Source: Knufia peltigerae (lineage: Eukaryota; Ascomycota; Eurotiomycetes; Chaetothyriales; Trichomeriaceae). Taken from it: a DNA stretch of 64,000 nt. Where the stretch lies: the NCBI GenBank assembly GCA_030247855.1, contig JAPDRN010000008.1, positions 434,001 through 498,000 of the forward strand, written 5' to 3'. Positions 1 to 11,471 of the stretch are shown here, one piece after another. The notes beneath the pieces were generated by a model. It saw only the letters and a program-made list of their open reading frames with translations. It was not told where the DNA came from and made no database searches. Each line of letters begins with the position of its first letter. Position 1 is the first letter of the stretch. The translations under genes and the position numbers were made by a program.

Positions 1-1956
1 CAGGCGTCTCTCATGGAGGACTCGGGCCGCATGTATACCCCTACCCACAGACGTCTCAAGTCTTCCTTGAGCCTTACTGCGGGTTCTGGCACAGGCACGC
101 CCAAACGGAAAACATCCCCGCGACCTAGTCTGTCCAGGGAGCCAAGTCCACAACCCATTCGGTTGCATCGCGAAGACCAGCGTGTTTCACTCCGAGCCTT
201 CTTAAGAACGATGCTGCAGAATCCCCAGTTCGCTGAGTCCAAGTCTGTCGCCGACTTCTTTAGCTCTCAACCTATCGCCCTCAATGAAGAGGAGCTTGAA
301 GATGTTTCAAGACGGAAGGACATGGACGCACGACGATTGGAAGAACAGAAACAGTTCTACGAGATCGCCAGGAAACGAGCTGCTGAGCTTGATAGCTACA
401 TGGAAAAGTTTCGGAGGGACATCGTGGAAAGAAATGGGTTGACGAAGCTATTCGCCGAGATCCGGAACAAGGAAAAACTCGAGGACCTGAGTCCCGAGTA
501 TAAAAAGTTCGCAGAATGGTTGAGGATTGAGGTCGCTGCCACCATCTACCACCTGTTCCTAGCCGAGGACAACTCGCCTGAGCTCTTCGCTCAAGCCCGC
601 CGAATACATTCATTGGTACCGTACACGGTGCTCAAAAATGTGATACGCATTGCGAATCCTGCTGCTGTCATGTCTGGTGTCCTAGACTTGTTTCTTGCAC
701 AACCTTTTGGGACCAAGTCACTCCTGCAACGGATATTCGCGCAGGCACTCGCAGATGGCATCCGACAATTTCAAAGATCGATTGATGACCTGGTAGGGAA
801 GATTGCAGATCCTGTGTTAACCAACAAGTTGAAAGCATTCGTGGAATCCTCAGAAGAAACGAAGAATGCTGTACGAGACGAGGCTCAAAGCGAAAATATC
901 GATCTTGTTGTGTCTATCCTGCGATCAGAAGAGTTTAACCCCGAATTAACGCCTCCACAAATACAGCGGGTGTATAACGCCTGGGTCGCCTGGAACAGCG
1001 CGGTCGAAAACGACGACGAGGAGCTCAAGCAAGGGGCTGAGATGTTTTCTCAACTGAAACAGCTGCTGAAGCTGATGACTCGTCAGCGAGACAAAGCAAT
1101 GATGGCGGCCATGATCGAAGAACCCACTACGCTGCAATTATTCCGAGACCTCTTTACCATCTTCTACGAACCGTTGATCCGTGTTTACAAATCTGCAAAT
1201 GTTTACAGCAGCATCACGGACTTTGCCCAATTCGCTGACGATGTGATCAAGACCGTAGAAGTGGCCCAGCGACAAGATGTCTCGGCTGACCCCAATCAGA
1301 CGGTGCAGATGTTCATTGATCTGTGTGCTCGGCATGAGCACAACTTGTACAAGTTTATACACGAAGTTCATATCCATGACAACGGCCTCTTTACAGCGTT
1401 AATGGGATGGATCGAAGGAATTCTGGAGTTCCTAAGAAAAGGGCCTCAAGGTGGCAAATTAGACATGAACGCCATATTCCAGGGCGCTCTGGATATGAGC
1501 GTGATTGACAAAGAGGTCTGCATTGCGGAAATCGATGCATTGATCAAGTGGCAGGAGGACCGCAAAAAGTGGCATAGCGATAAGACAAGGCAGAAGATGG
1601 CCGCTGAGGGCACGGGATCCTCCGACGGCGCGCCGGGGGTGTCGGCATTCAGAAGTAGTGACTTTGGTTTGCACGAGGTAAGGGGGTACGCTCATACAGT
1701 GATGAGCTACTAGCTGACAGCCGTCTAGGCCGATCTCATGGATTTGAAAATTTCAGACGAAGAAGACGAGGGGGATACAGATGACGAAGAGCTCGATGAC
1801 GATCTGGATCCGATTCAAGCCGAGCGACGCAGAAGGAAAAAAGCACAAGACCGTTTGAGGCGCACTGCGGGTGAGCCCGTCAAGCCGGAGGTCTCAGAGG
1901 TGCTGAAGATGAGAGAACCTTTCCTGGCCATGCTTAGGATGGTTTTGAGTGATTGA
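1..1956 (+). CDS. PX/PXB (DUF3818) domain protein, 3' part
   Basis: The reading frame is open at the window edge, so the N-terminus is missing; the ATG at 13 is probably internal. Exons are 1-1677 and 1729-1956. The 51-bp intron (GTAAGG..TAG, branch GCTGAC) is phase 0, and about 630 residues lie in the window. The segment RVSLRAFLRTML, about 60 residues after the ATG at 13, looks like the last helix of a PX phosphoinositide-binding domain. A long helical region follows (LRIEVAATIYHLFL, VMSGVLDLFLAQPFG) that resembles the DUF3818/PXB region of fungal proteins such as yeast YPR097W/Lec1. The last exon is very acidic and ends in a basic stretch. A role in membrane or lipid traffic is inferred from the family only. 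Family call fairly sure; exact C-terminus less so. Confidence 0.75.
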
Positions 1957-3540
1957 GGGCATGCACAAAAGAAGCCAATACTCGTTTAACGGGCCGTCAG
2001 CGATTGAACGTGCAGACGGGGTCTGCTCCTTGACACCGAGGACCGCGGCCTCAGAGTTGGAGCGCTGGTTTGGATGGGACAAGCAGCAAGTATCCCTAGT
2101 CACGAAGAAAGGTCTACTAGAATATAGAATACCCCGTACAGTACGCTGTAGACACAACGGTCAGGCTTGAAGCACGTTCTCGAGGCCGAATGGAGATTAC
2201 TTGGACCCAACTTTACCCTCATTTCCCGCCTTGTACGTGAGATTGATGGATGAAACGCGTCAACATGGTGATGACTTACGTGTTAGGAAACTCTTTCTTG
2301 CTGCGCAGCCTCATTCAGCGGTAAGGCAGGGAGGCAGAGGTAGCAAAGTGTCTCATGATTTTCGGGAAAGCGACGAATAGAAAGGGTCAATGGGTCGTTC
2401 ACCGCTCTCATTGGAAGGTGACGGAAGAAAGGCAGCGGGTAGGATGGCTTCCCTTGGTGATGGGAGATTTGATTGGTGTCCGCGACATGGCGTTAAAAGA
2501 TTGTCGCGACGACGTTTGTCAGGTTACAGATGTGATGAGGCAGAACGGAGTACTATTCGTGCGAGGGGTTGCAGAAGCGAGAACCCATGGACGCTTTTGC
2601 TCGTGTGACTAGCCGTCATTCCACTTCTCGACGAGGTTGAGGACTGACGAGCATGGGTGAGAACTCACCAATCCGGCTTCGGAGCCGGTGACCTGTTTGA
2701 GCGTGGAGGTTGGAGCGGAGGTGGCTATACGGAGTATCAAGTCCAGTCGCAGGGCAAAGCTTCGGCTAGAGATGAATGGCCTTCTGCATTGCTACCCTGC
2801 ATGTCCACCGACTCGCACTACCGAGATGGTGAGTGAAAAAGGTCCGAGGGAACGAGGACGTTACACAGTGCGGAGGTGAAGAACATTCTCTTGATGATCC
2901 TACAGCAATTCTGATCGGAGGGGCGCGGAAAGGATCCTTTGTGTTGGTCCGTACGGATACGGGGAAGGGATGCGGACATTCGTACGAGTAGGAGGAGTCC
3001 AATATGGGATACAAGTTCACGGTGAGGTCCGGCATGTGGGCGCAGTTGAGAAGGAGCTGGACGGATGGAAAAATAACAACAAACACGTGACGTGGATCGA
3101 AGTTCCATTTTGTTTACAGAACGGAGTACGGATACGAGCTGGTTCATACAGATATTGAAACGCACTGACATTGCGAATCCTCGTCTCCGCCGGCGCAATT
3201 TTCATGACACATTCACGCGTTGATGCAGACGATTGCCGACCTACCTAGGTACTGCAAACAGCTAACGATCAATAACATCACCGATGCTTTCAAAGCACGA
3301 CAGAAGTGATGATGGACGTACGTGTAAGGTGCGCAGTACGAGTTGTGCACCGTAAAGTATGGGCGGTACTCCATCGCGGAAAGTAGTGCGATTAGTCAGA
3401 GCCCAAAGTGGTTTAGCCAACCTGAGTCACGAGGACTGGAGGTGGTTGGTCGTAGTCGTAGTAGTCGTAGCGCGCACTCGTAGTCGCAGCTGCCGGTCGA
3501 GCAAACAGAAGCGAAGTACGAATACGGAGTAGGGAAAAAG
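1957..3540. other. Intergenic, no gene recognised
   Basis: About 1.6 kb between the PX-domain gene and the hapB leader. Short open frames occur on both strands, but none has family resemblance, fungal splice structure or consistent codon use. It contains copies of ACGGAGTA at 2545, 3121 and 3524 and a GTCGTA-type repeat near its right end. Confidence 0.6.
3449..3487. repeat. Degenerate GTCGTA/GTAGTC simple repeat
   Basis: A short imperfect tract of GTCGTAGTC units in non-coding DNA. It looks like ordinary microsatellite expansion. Confidence 0.6.
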
Positions 3541-5726
3541 CACTTTTCACTTTTTGTGAGGGCACCAGGCGAACGACCCTTGTCGACTCTTTTCTTCTTT
3601 CTGCCTGGCGTCTGCTGCCCGTCATTCTCACTGCCGAGCGTCTCCATCAAGGCCAACAACCCAAGTAAATTACGAAAGGGCACGGTCAAACGGTCAGATC
3701 ATTCTCGCCAGGCCGAAAACTCTTCTTCTATTTGTCCGTCCGCCCACTGTCCACTCATTCTTCCTCTTTTCTTTCACCTTTCTGTCGTCGCCCAATCGCC
3801 CACCGTTTCAACTTCTTTTCCTTGCCTATCCAATCACCTCACCTTACCTCTTGCCCTCCATCCACTCAGACGTTCCTCACCTCAGTGCCCTTGTGGTTCA
3901 CGTGGGGGGCTTCGTATTGCGACACTCTTCCCGCCTTGTCGACCAGTGACCAGCCCCCAACAAGCCTTCAACCAAAGCTGGTCGCCGAATCACCTCGCTC
4001 GATCTTCGCGCTCGACTTGATTCGACTGCTTCTTCAACCAGATCCACGTTCCTGGTAAACAAGCACGACCTATCAGTGACGGCGACCGTTCAACGACGCC
4101 TGGACAGTAGAGCCTCGCCTTCATCGTCGACACTGGAAGATCAAGCCAGGAAAATCCTGCAACAGGAGCTGTTAGGTGTGATCTCATCAGCTCGGATCAG
4201 CCCAAAGCAGGCAAACGCCGCTTTGCTGCTCGCTCTGATCTGATCCCAGCCCTGTCCGACTGCCAGCGCTGCAGCCCACCATCTGCGGCAAATCTCCCGC
4301 TGCTCACCGCTAACACACAATCACCCTTCCACCCACATCACCGGTCGACCGACTCCCAACTCCAACCGGTCCCGGTGTTCAACTACCCAGCGCTTCCAAC
4401 CACCCTACTCTCTTCTACCATTTCATAGTCGCGTACGGATACTGGTAATTCTCTTTGCGACCGGCTTGCGACTATCTCGCCGACGCCATATCGGAACGCG
4501 CAAAACTTAGAAATTGTCCATCTCGTTGCCGCGATTTGGCGCGCGATTTGTAGAGCCGAAACGACATCAGCTCCGGCCATTGTGGTTGCTGCATACCGTG
4601 CAACAAACCCTCGCGAAAGACATCTGACGTCGCCAAAAGAACAATCCCAACAAGAATCGCGTACAAGAATAGATCCCAGTCCAGCTTCATTGTGGGACAC
4701 GGACTAGAGGTGAGTTGCATGACTTGCCAACACATCATCGGTCGCCTCCAATTATCACCATCTAAATATTCCCACTCAACCTACTCCCCCAATAACTGCT
4801 CCTGTTGTCATTGCTGCCCTACTCACGGCCAATACTGATTCATTCTGTGCTGTTACGTAGCCCGGGAGTCGAATCGCAGCTTACCTGCCCTTTCCGCCCT
4901 CGAATCATTCACCTTCGCCGCCGCCGCAACTCAGTCAATCCAATCCCACCTGCGCGCGCGCGTCTCAAGCTTCTGGAAAGCGAGTGGTTGCTAGAAACGT
5001 CAACAGAAGCATCGCGACTCTCGTCCACCGAGACCGTGGGTTTAGTTTCGTCGCAAGAGCTGGCACACAGCCGAACCGGAAAGCTTGGGATCAGGCATCG
5101 TCAACCCGCTCCACACTTTGCCCTTTCGCACTGCCCACGCGGAAAAGAAGTGACAACACATCATCAAGCGCAGCACTACGCCAACCCCAGCTCAGGTTGC
5201 TGCAAAGTAGCCCAAAACGAGGCGAATCCTGCCCGCTGACGACACTTGCTAGATCATCAGCGACCTAGTTTCGCCTCATTTGTTGACTCGATTCCGTCAA
5301 TATAGTGGAGAGGTGGTCAGTCTTTCGTCTTGCTCAAACGCTCGTTGCATAATCTTGCTCGTCGAGCCGTCATCGTGAGTATTGGTGCTTGAGAGCAGGT
5401 CCAGTGACCGGTAAATACTGCGCTAGCTGCTAACGCAAGGCACAGGCTCCATTCTACCGCTCCTAGACCCTCCTATCAGAGTGCCTAGGTACCATTGTGC
5501 TGCTTTTCAAAGCACGATACCCCCCCGAAAGAGCGCGTTTCAGCCATCATCTCACGCCTTGTTCCTCTCAACCGTCACGCTTAGTCTTCGGAGTCCTGCG
5601 TCTTCCCGCACGCGCGACATTGAGGCGGCCAGCAAGTCCCCTCCACGGGCCGCAACCTTCTTTTTCCGCAGCCGTGCGACTAGAACAGAGAGAACAGCTT
5701 GAGCTTCCTCAGACTTCACATTCATC
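3541..5726 (+). promoter_or_regulatory. Promoter and long pyrimidine-rich leader of hapB
   Basis: More than 2 kb upstream of the hapB ATG is rich in C and T on the plus strand, with CACC/TCTTC runs typical of fungal promoters and transcription starts. At least one convincing leader intron is visible (5375-5445). A second candidate runs from GTGAGT at 4710 to ACGTAG at 4860. Several ATGs precede the start, so upstream open frames are likely. No other gene is recognisable here. Confidence 0.5.
5375..5445 (+). other. Putative 5'-UTR intron of hapB
   Basis: Donor GTGAGT, branch site GCTAAC about 15 bases before the acceptor, and acceptor CACAG: a textbook 71-bp fungal intron in non-coding sequence 280 bp upstream of the hapB start. 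It needs transcript data. Confidence 0.5.
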
Positions 5727-6700
5727 ATGGAATATCCTCCGCAATATCAGCAGCATACTCAACATCCACACCTGCAGGGCGGGTATCAAACTTCGCCCCA
5801 GAGCGCAGGGCCCGGGACTCTGCAGTCTCCTTCCAGTGGTCAGTCGCACTTGCAACAACACAACCCCAACCAAGCATCCCCCATCCTCCCATCGCAGACC
5901 CAGAACCATTACCAACCTCAAACAGCAAGCGGCGCTCATCAATCGATGGGTTATCAATATGGAATGGGTCCCGCGATGACCCAGGGATATGGTATATCTC
6001 CCACGCAGGCAGCTGCGATGGCAACAGCAGCAGCATCTGGTCAGTAGATTCTCGAACGTCTCGGCGCATCAAACGCGATTTTGCTAACATCATGACAGGA
6101 CAAATGCCTCCACTATCATCCGGAGTAAATATGCCTCAAGGCTCACAGATGGGACAACAGAGAAGAATGAGCCAGCATATTACCAGCCCCCACGGTCAAG
6201 TTTCACAACCGGTGATGAACCATAACATGCCCAGGCAATCTGTACCTCCGGCTATGCAACCTCCACAACAACCGGTTCAAGCCCCCGCAGAAGAGATTGT
6301 GGCGGGAGGAGTCGAAGAATCGCCTTTGTACGTCAACGCCAAACAGTTCCACCGCATCCTCAAACGGCGCGTTGCTCGACAAAAGCTTGAAGAACAACTC
6401 CGCCTCACATCAAAGGGTCGCAAGCCGTATCTCCACGAATCCCGTCACAACCATGCCATGCGACGACCTCGTGGGCCCGGAGGCCGATTCTTGACAGCCG
6501 ACGAAGTTGCTGCACTGGAAAAGGGTGAGGCGGGTCCCAACGGCACCCCTGCAACCACCAAGAAGGTCGAGAACACAAATTCCGGTACCAAGAGGAAAGC
6601 TGGACCTGATGACAATGAAACACCAGTCAAGAAGTCAAAGATCAGCGGCGAAAGTGCAGAGGACGAAGAGGAGGATGAGGGCGAGGAGGATTTGGGTTAG
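5727..6700 (+). CDS. hapB: CCAAT-binding factor subunit HapB (NF-YA/Hap2)
   Basis: Exons 5727-6039 and 6099-6700 give 304 aa. The 59-bp intron runs from GTCAGT to GACAG with branch GCTAAC. The N-terminal half is rich in Q, P, S, G and H, like activation regions of the family. Residues 178-235 are the NF-YA/CBF-B core. The subunit-association helix begins at ESPLYVNAKQFHRILKRR, a short linker follows, then the DNA-contact helix with RKPYLHESRHNHAMRR and the GPGGRF end. The tail is basic (KRKAGPDDNETPVKKSK) and then acidic. In aspergilli HapB assembles with HapC and HapE, binds CCAAT boxes and, with HapX, takes part in iron control. The start is the first ATG in frame with the Q-rich exon. Identification is secure. 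Confidence 0.95.
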
Positions 6701-8761
6701 CACTGGAATTGATTCCACCGTGCTACCTCTTCTCTTTCTCAGTCTCTTTTGTCTTGCATTTGAGGATTGCCATGTTAGCAAGCGTTGTTCAGGTTGTGGA
6801 CGGGTTCATGGTCTCGGCAAGATCGGAGGCCTTTTCTTTATTTGGACCTCATTGGTCTTGCTAGGATAATCTTCATTGCTTTCCTTTGTTCATCGACTAC
6901 GAACCTTCAGAGAGATATGGGCTCACGCCAGGTTATGCCTTGTCATACCAACCGACCAAAGTACTACCACCGAATACGCCAGAAGTGTTGCGATCTTGTT
7001 GCCATCACCACTGTTGGCCAAAGATTGAAATTGCGAGCAGTTGACCACTCGATTGTTTAGAGCAACACCTTTTCCACTGTCATTTCAGATTGCATGTTGT
7101 CTCGATTCTGCGAATAAAGTCCTCGATGGGCCCGACACCGGAAAAAAAAATAACCAGAGGGAAGAAGGGAGGGTGTGACTGAGACCGGTCGTTGGCCGAT
7201 GTGACAATTGACAGTATCTTTGTCTTGTCATGAGCCGCTCGCTCGCTCCTCTACATCAACCCAGCCACCACCAAGAAATCTAGATTGTTGATCACCTCAC
7301 CGTGAAGAAATAGCGATTGGAAGGCAGGACCATCAGAGACGGGGAGGAAGTTTGATACTCTTGTCCTCGAAAGCGGACAGCTACGCGCACTCTTTTCCAT
7401 TATTGCACATCAGGTAGTGGTTTAAACTACTCCTGACTATCCCTTGCATTGATACTCTTTTTTTTCTCGCCACCGACTTCCTCCCTCACGATCGTTTCAC
7501 GGCTGACGAATTTCCTTGAATGTTTTTGTTGTTGCTTGTCCCATTCGACTATGTCTGAATCTGGTTGAACAAATTGTTGCATTGCGAGGGAAGGAGGATG
7601 GATTCAAGGAACATGTGTAGAGAGCACCACCACGAGGGTGGGCTTGAGGGTCGATTCCTCTGGACTTGTCAGGCTAGCTCAACAAAGACGATTATCCACC
7701 GCCGGGAGCGGTTTGGAATGGACGACTATTTCTTTCCCGTCTCGACAAATCCCGAAAATCTTTTCTTCTCTTCGTTTTCGGTCATGAGTAATGGTCACAT
7801 CACGCAACTGGGGGGAAAGGGGAAAAGGTCTGAGGCCCGAGGCCAGACACTCTGTCTTGACAGTGTCGGACGAGGACGGATTGGGAATGGGGATTGGAAT
7901 GGGTTCGGGGAGGGTGGGAAAAGAGAGAGAATGAGAGAGAGCGAGGGAGACTCTCGTAGGGGGTCACATATTGATGATGGGTTTTTTTGTACAGATTGGC
8001 CGCTTCGAGTCAGCCATTGAATTTGCTGCATTTGGTCCGTTTTCTATAACTGTTTGCCTGTTTAAATTCAATTCTATACAAGCTTATTATTGAAACATTT
8101 TGGATTCTTGACTGAATTTTTTTGCTTGATAAGAATTACGAGTTCCCCGGGAGCCTTGTTCTTTTACTCTGTCCATAACTGCGTGGTACGAAAACAAAGT
8201 AAGCTGAATACCTAGGAGAAATGAATGAATGAGGATGGTGAATGCTCGCGGGGCAAGGCTGAAATTTTCCAGACGAGACAAGTCACTCAATCATGGCTAC
8301 TGGTAAAAAGCCCACAAAAGTATATCATGTATTGACAGTAATTACTGACCAGTCGGGTTACTTACGCTGTAATCCCCAGGGATGTAATATATACTTGCTG
8401 ACAGTCACACTTTACAGCGATGAGTTGACAGAATTATTAGGTGAGATGGTGAGACGTTGATATCTCATAACAAATACTGGTCTCCAATAAACCCATTGCT
8501 TTATTTGACAACACTTCTTCTGCTTGTGCACTATAGTACTACTACTACTACCACTCTATGGAGTAGGCACCACTCTCAATGGATTGCTTTGTTTTGTGTC
8601 TGGTCGGAAACACGGGTGTCGAATTGCTTGCTAGCTTCTCCTCACATCCTTCCCACGTCTTGGATATCAACATGATTGATTTCCCAAAGAAATTTTGTTG
8701 GGAGATTTCTTTATGAACCCTAGACAAGTTATGTACTGCCAAAACGCAAAACACCGAAGGC
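6701..8761. other. Convergent intergenic region, no gene recognised
   Basis: hapB ends on the left and the transporter ends on the right, so this 2.06 kb should hold only two 3' ends. It contains a purine-rich GAGAGA tract near 7915-7955 and a (TAC)5 microsatellite at 8537-8551. Open frames of up to about 150 codons show no family resemblance. Unusually long for a convergent gap, but nothing definite is seen. Confidence 0.55.
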
Positions 8762-10734
8762 TTATCTGCGTGCAGCAGCGGCAGGTCCTCCGACCTGCTC
8801 GACCTCCGTGGCGGTGGCGGTGCCCTTCAAGACCTCGATTTCTGGCCTCTCGAAATCGGTGGACGCGACGACGGCCTTTTTAAACTTGCGAGATCCGATG
8901 CGCTGTTCAAAGAGCTCGTCGATCTCGTCCAGAGTCCGACCTTTGAGTTCGGGGACGACAAAGTAGGCGGCGAGGGCCATGCAGGTGGCCAGACTGCCGT
9001 AGATGAAGCCGACCTTGGGGCCCAGGTTGGCGTAGTCGGCGTTCATGAGGTAAGGGAGGGTGAAGGAGGTCACGAAGACGGTGACGATGGAGACCGAGAC
9101 CGCCACCATGGCGGTCTTTTCTCGCAGGCGTTGGGTGGAAACCTCGCCGATGGTGATGTAGGAAAGGGGGGCCCACGAGACGTTGTAAGAGACGGCGTCC
9201 AGGATGATGAAGGCCACCATGAGATTCTTGACCGAGCCCGTCGGGTGGCGGATGAGTCCGACGCCGCCCAGGCACAGCATGAAGACGGCTTGACCCGTGG
9301 CGCCCGTCAAGAGGACGCTCCGTCTGCCGAACGAATCGATGATCAGGGAGGTGCCAAACATGCAGGCCAGGCCGACAAGAGTCTGAATGACCTGCATGAT
9401 GAAAGGGTGGGCGACTCCTTGGGTCTTGTAGAAGATGGTTCCGTACTGAGAAGCAAAGACCTGTCCGGTGATTTGTTGGCCAAACATGACGAAGCAAGCG
9501 ATCAACGTTCTCCTCTGTTCATCGCAGTCAGTAAAGACGCTCCAAGGTCAGACGAGGGTCTGGGTTGTCTCTCTTGCTTACCCGGTTAGTGCCAGTGAAC
9601 AGTTCCTGCCATCTACCTTTTCCTTCGTTGTTGTGCAGTGACCCGATAAACGCAGCTTCTCTCTCGAGAACCTCTGTAGGGACATCTCCATGGCGCAGGA
9701 ACCGAAGAGATTTTACAGCGTCCTCGTTTCGTCCTCGACCGATCAGCCTAGTTGGCCAAAAAAAGTCAGTGACATTGAAAGAGAAACGAAGTATTGGGAA
9801 TCAACTTTACCATCTGGGCGATTCGACCAACCAGGGGAAACAGAGAAGCATCATCGTCGGCATGGCGAATTGGACCATGATGGTGACTCGCCACTGGATT
9901 GGGTGGTGCAAGTGCGACACGCCCAAGTTCACCAGCGCGGCCACGAGGATGGCAAAGTTGATCTGGAATTGGACTTGACTGCCGATGAATCCACGGAGAC
10001 CGGGAGGTGCACACTCTGCGAGGTAGATAGGGACCAGTTGGACGGTGAAGCCGGCCATGTAGAAGCAGACGATCCGTCCGACGGTGAACTGGGCCGGGCT
10101 GGCTGCGGAGATCTCGAGAGCGGCGCCGAGATAGGAGAGCCCGATGATGACTGCCATCATCTTCTTCCTCCCGAGACGCTCCATGAGGGGAGCACAAGTC
10201 CACGTTCCCAGAAGTTTTCCCACTATCGACGAGTCCCAGTCAGTTTTGTTGGAACCATCGCAAACAAAATGCCAGTGAATATCAGGGTGCGCAGGTTTTC
10301 GCGACCAAGATGAGATGTTCTGACGATGATGGTCGCTGAATAGGGGGAAAAAGGACTCACGGTATGGAGTGGAAGTCATGATGGATTGTAGGTAGGATGG
10401 GAGCAGATAGTTCTTCTTCTTTGCATGATACTTTCCAAAGCGTTTCTCAAAAGCTAAAGGAGCACACAGACATGAGTGTCAGTATTTTGCTGCAGACAGA
10501 GAGGGAGAGCATCGGAGATTGTGGCACAAGCCAGGAAGTAATCTTACAATCAAGAGCTTGAAGACCAGAGAAGTTTCCCTGGTCGTAACCAAAGTTGAAG
10601 GCCGCCAGGGATAGGACAATCATCATAAAAACCAGCTTGGGAGTGAACTGGCGCAGACGACTGCGCAGAGACCCGCTCTCGCCTGTTGAGAGACCAGTAG
10701 GGCCATCATTGGGGATAGCAGCATCGACACCCAT
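8762..10734 (-). CDS. MFS sugar-type transporter next to arylsulfatases
   Basis: Five exons on the minus strand: 10734-10548, 10453-10361, 10222-9811, 9747-9582, 9514-8762; 536 aa. All introns are GT..AG. Sugar-porter signatures appear in order: FNFGYDQGNFSG in TM1, MERLGRKK in the TM2-3 loop, PESPRW at the end of the N-half, QQITGQ in TM7, DSFGRRSVLL, and VPELKGRTLDEIDELF at the end of TM12. The usual PETKGR is PELKGR here. The protein should be a 12-TM plasma-membrane proton symporter of the hexose/glycoside family. It diverges from the first arylsulfatase across a 737-bp region, so co-regulation and uptake of a sulfated or desulfated sugar are plausible (inference). An upstream in-frame ATG exists, but the chosen one gives a normal length. 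Confidence 0.88.
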
Positions 10735-11471
10735 ATTTGTGGATGGTCGTTGGCCGAGGAAAGAGGGAAGAGAGAAAAGGGCGTGCGTGCGTAGGTGGAA
10801 GAAGCAGCTTTCTGAGTGCCTGGTGGTATGGACTGATGGGAAGACGGCGGTTTGAGGTCGACCCTTTTTATATCTTCTTGAGCAGCATGAAAGATCAAGC
10901 GATTGATTTCTTAGCGAGAGTTCGTCTTTTCTCCCGTGCCCGCTTCCCACTCGGCTGGCAATATCTTTTTCGCTTGTGACGGGCGGCTTTGACCACAGAA
11001 AAACCAGGTCGATTAAAGTACGGAGTTACCACCCCCCACAAAATAGGTGAAGAAGCGGAAAGAAAGGATTTGAGGTTGGGTTGGGTTGGTCCAGAACCTG
11101 GGGATCGAGGGCCTCCTCAATGGATTTCGGGTGTCCCGTGGGACGGTCGTGAATGGACACCCCGGTATCTATGCAATCCTGACCTGGCGAGCTCCGTGCG
11201 TAGCGAGGTCCGATGGAGAAGCGACCGCCGAATGTTGATTTACACCTCGTCGGGCTTTTTGCGTGGCCATTGAAAAATGATTTATGAGCCACCTTTTTAC
11301 CGAGTGCTCGAATCGCCTTATAAGCAATGGTCTATGTATTAAACCATCATATTCGGTATCGACTTGAGATTTGGACTCGGCGTAAATAGGTCAAACACAA
11401 GGTCAGCACGGGAAACAGAAACAATAACAACGTCTTGAAACTCAACACCAGTCAACACGAAAAGAGAAAGG
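10735..11471. promoter_or_regulatory. Divergent promoter, transporter / arylsulfatase 1
   Basis: 737 bp shared by two divergent genes. It contains a perfect 8-bp inverted repeat GGGTGTCC (11129-11136) / GGACACCC (11155-11162) with an 18-base spacer, a possible operator. Just upstream of the sulfatase is an A-rich stretch with ACAACGTC and CAACACG. Confidence 0.45.

Noticed and set aside
7565..8020. 151-codon plus-strand frame between hapB and the transporter
   Set aside because: Purine-repeat-derived sequence without domain or splice support.
9690..10313. 207-codon plus-strand frame across transporter exons
   Set aside because: Crosses exon-intron borders of the minus-strand transporter, whose spliced frame is clearly the real one.
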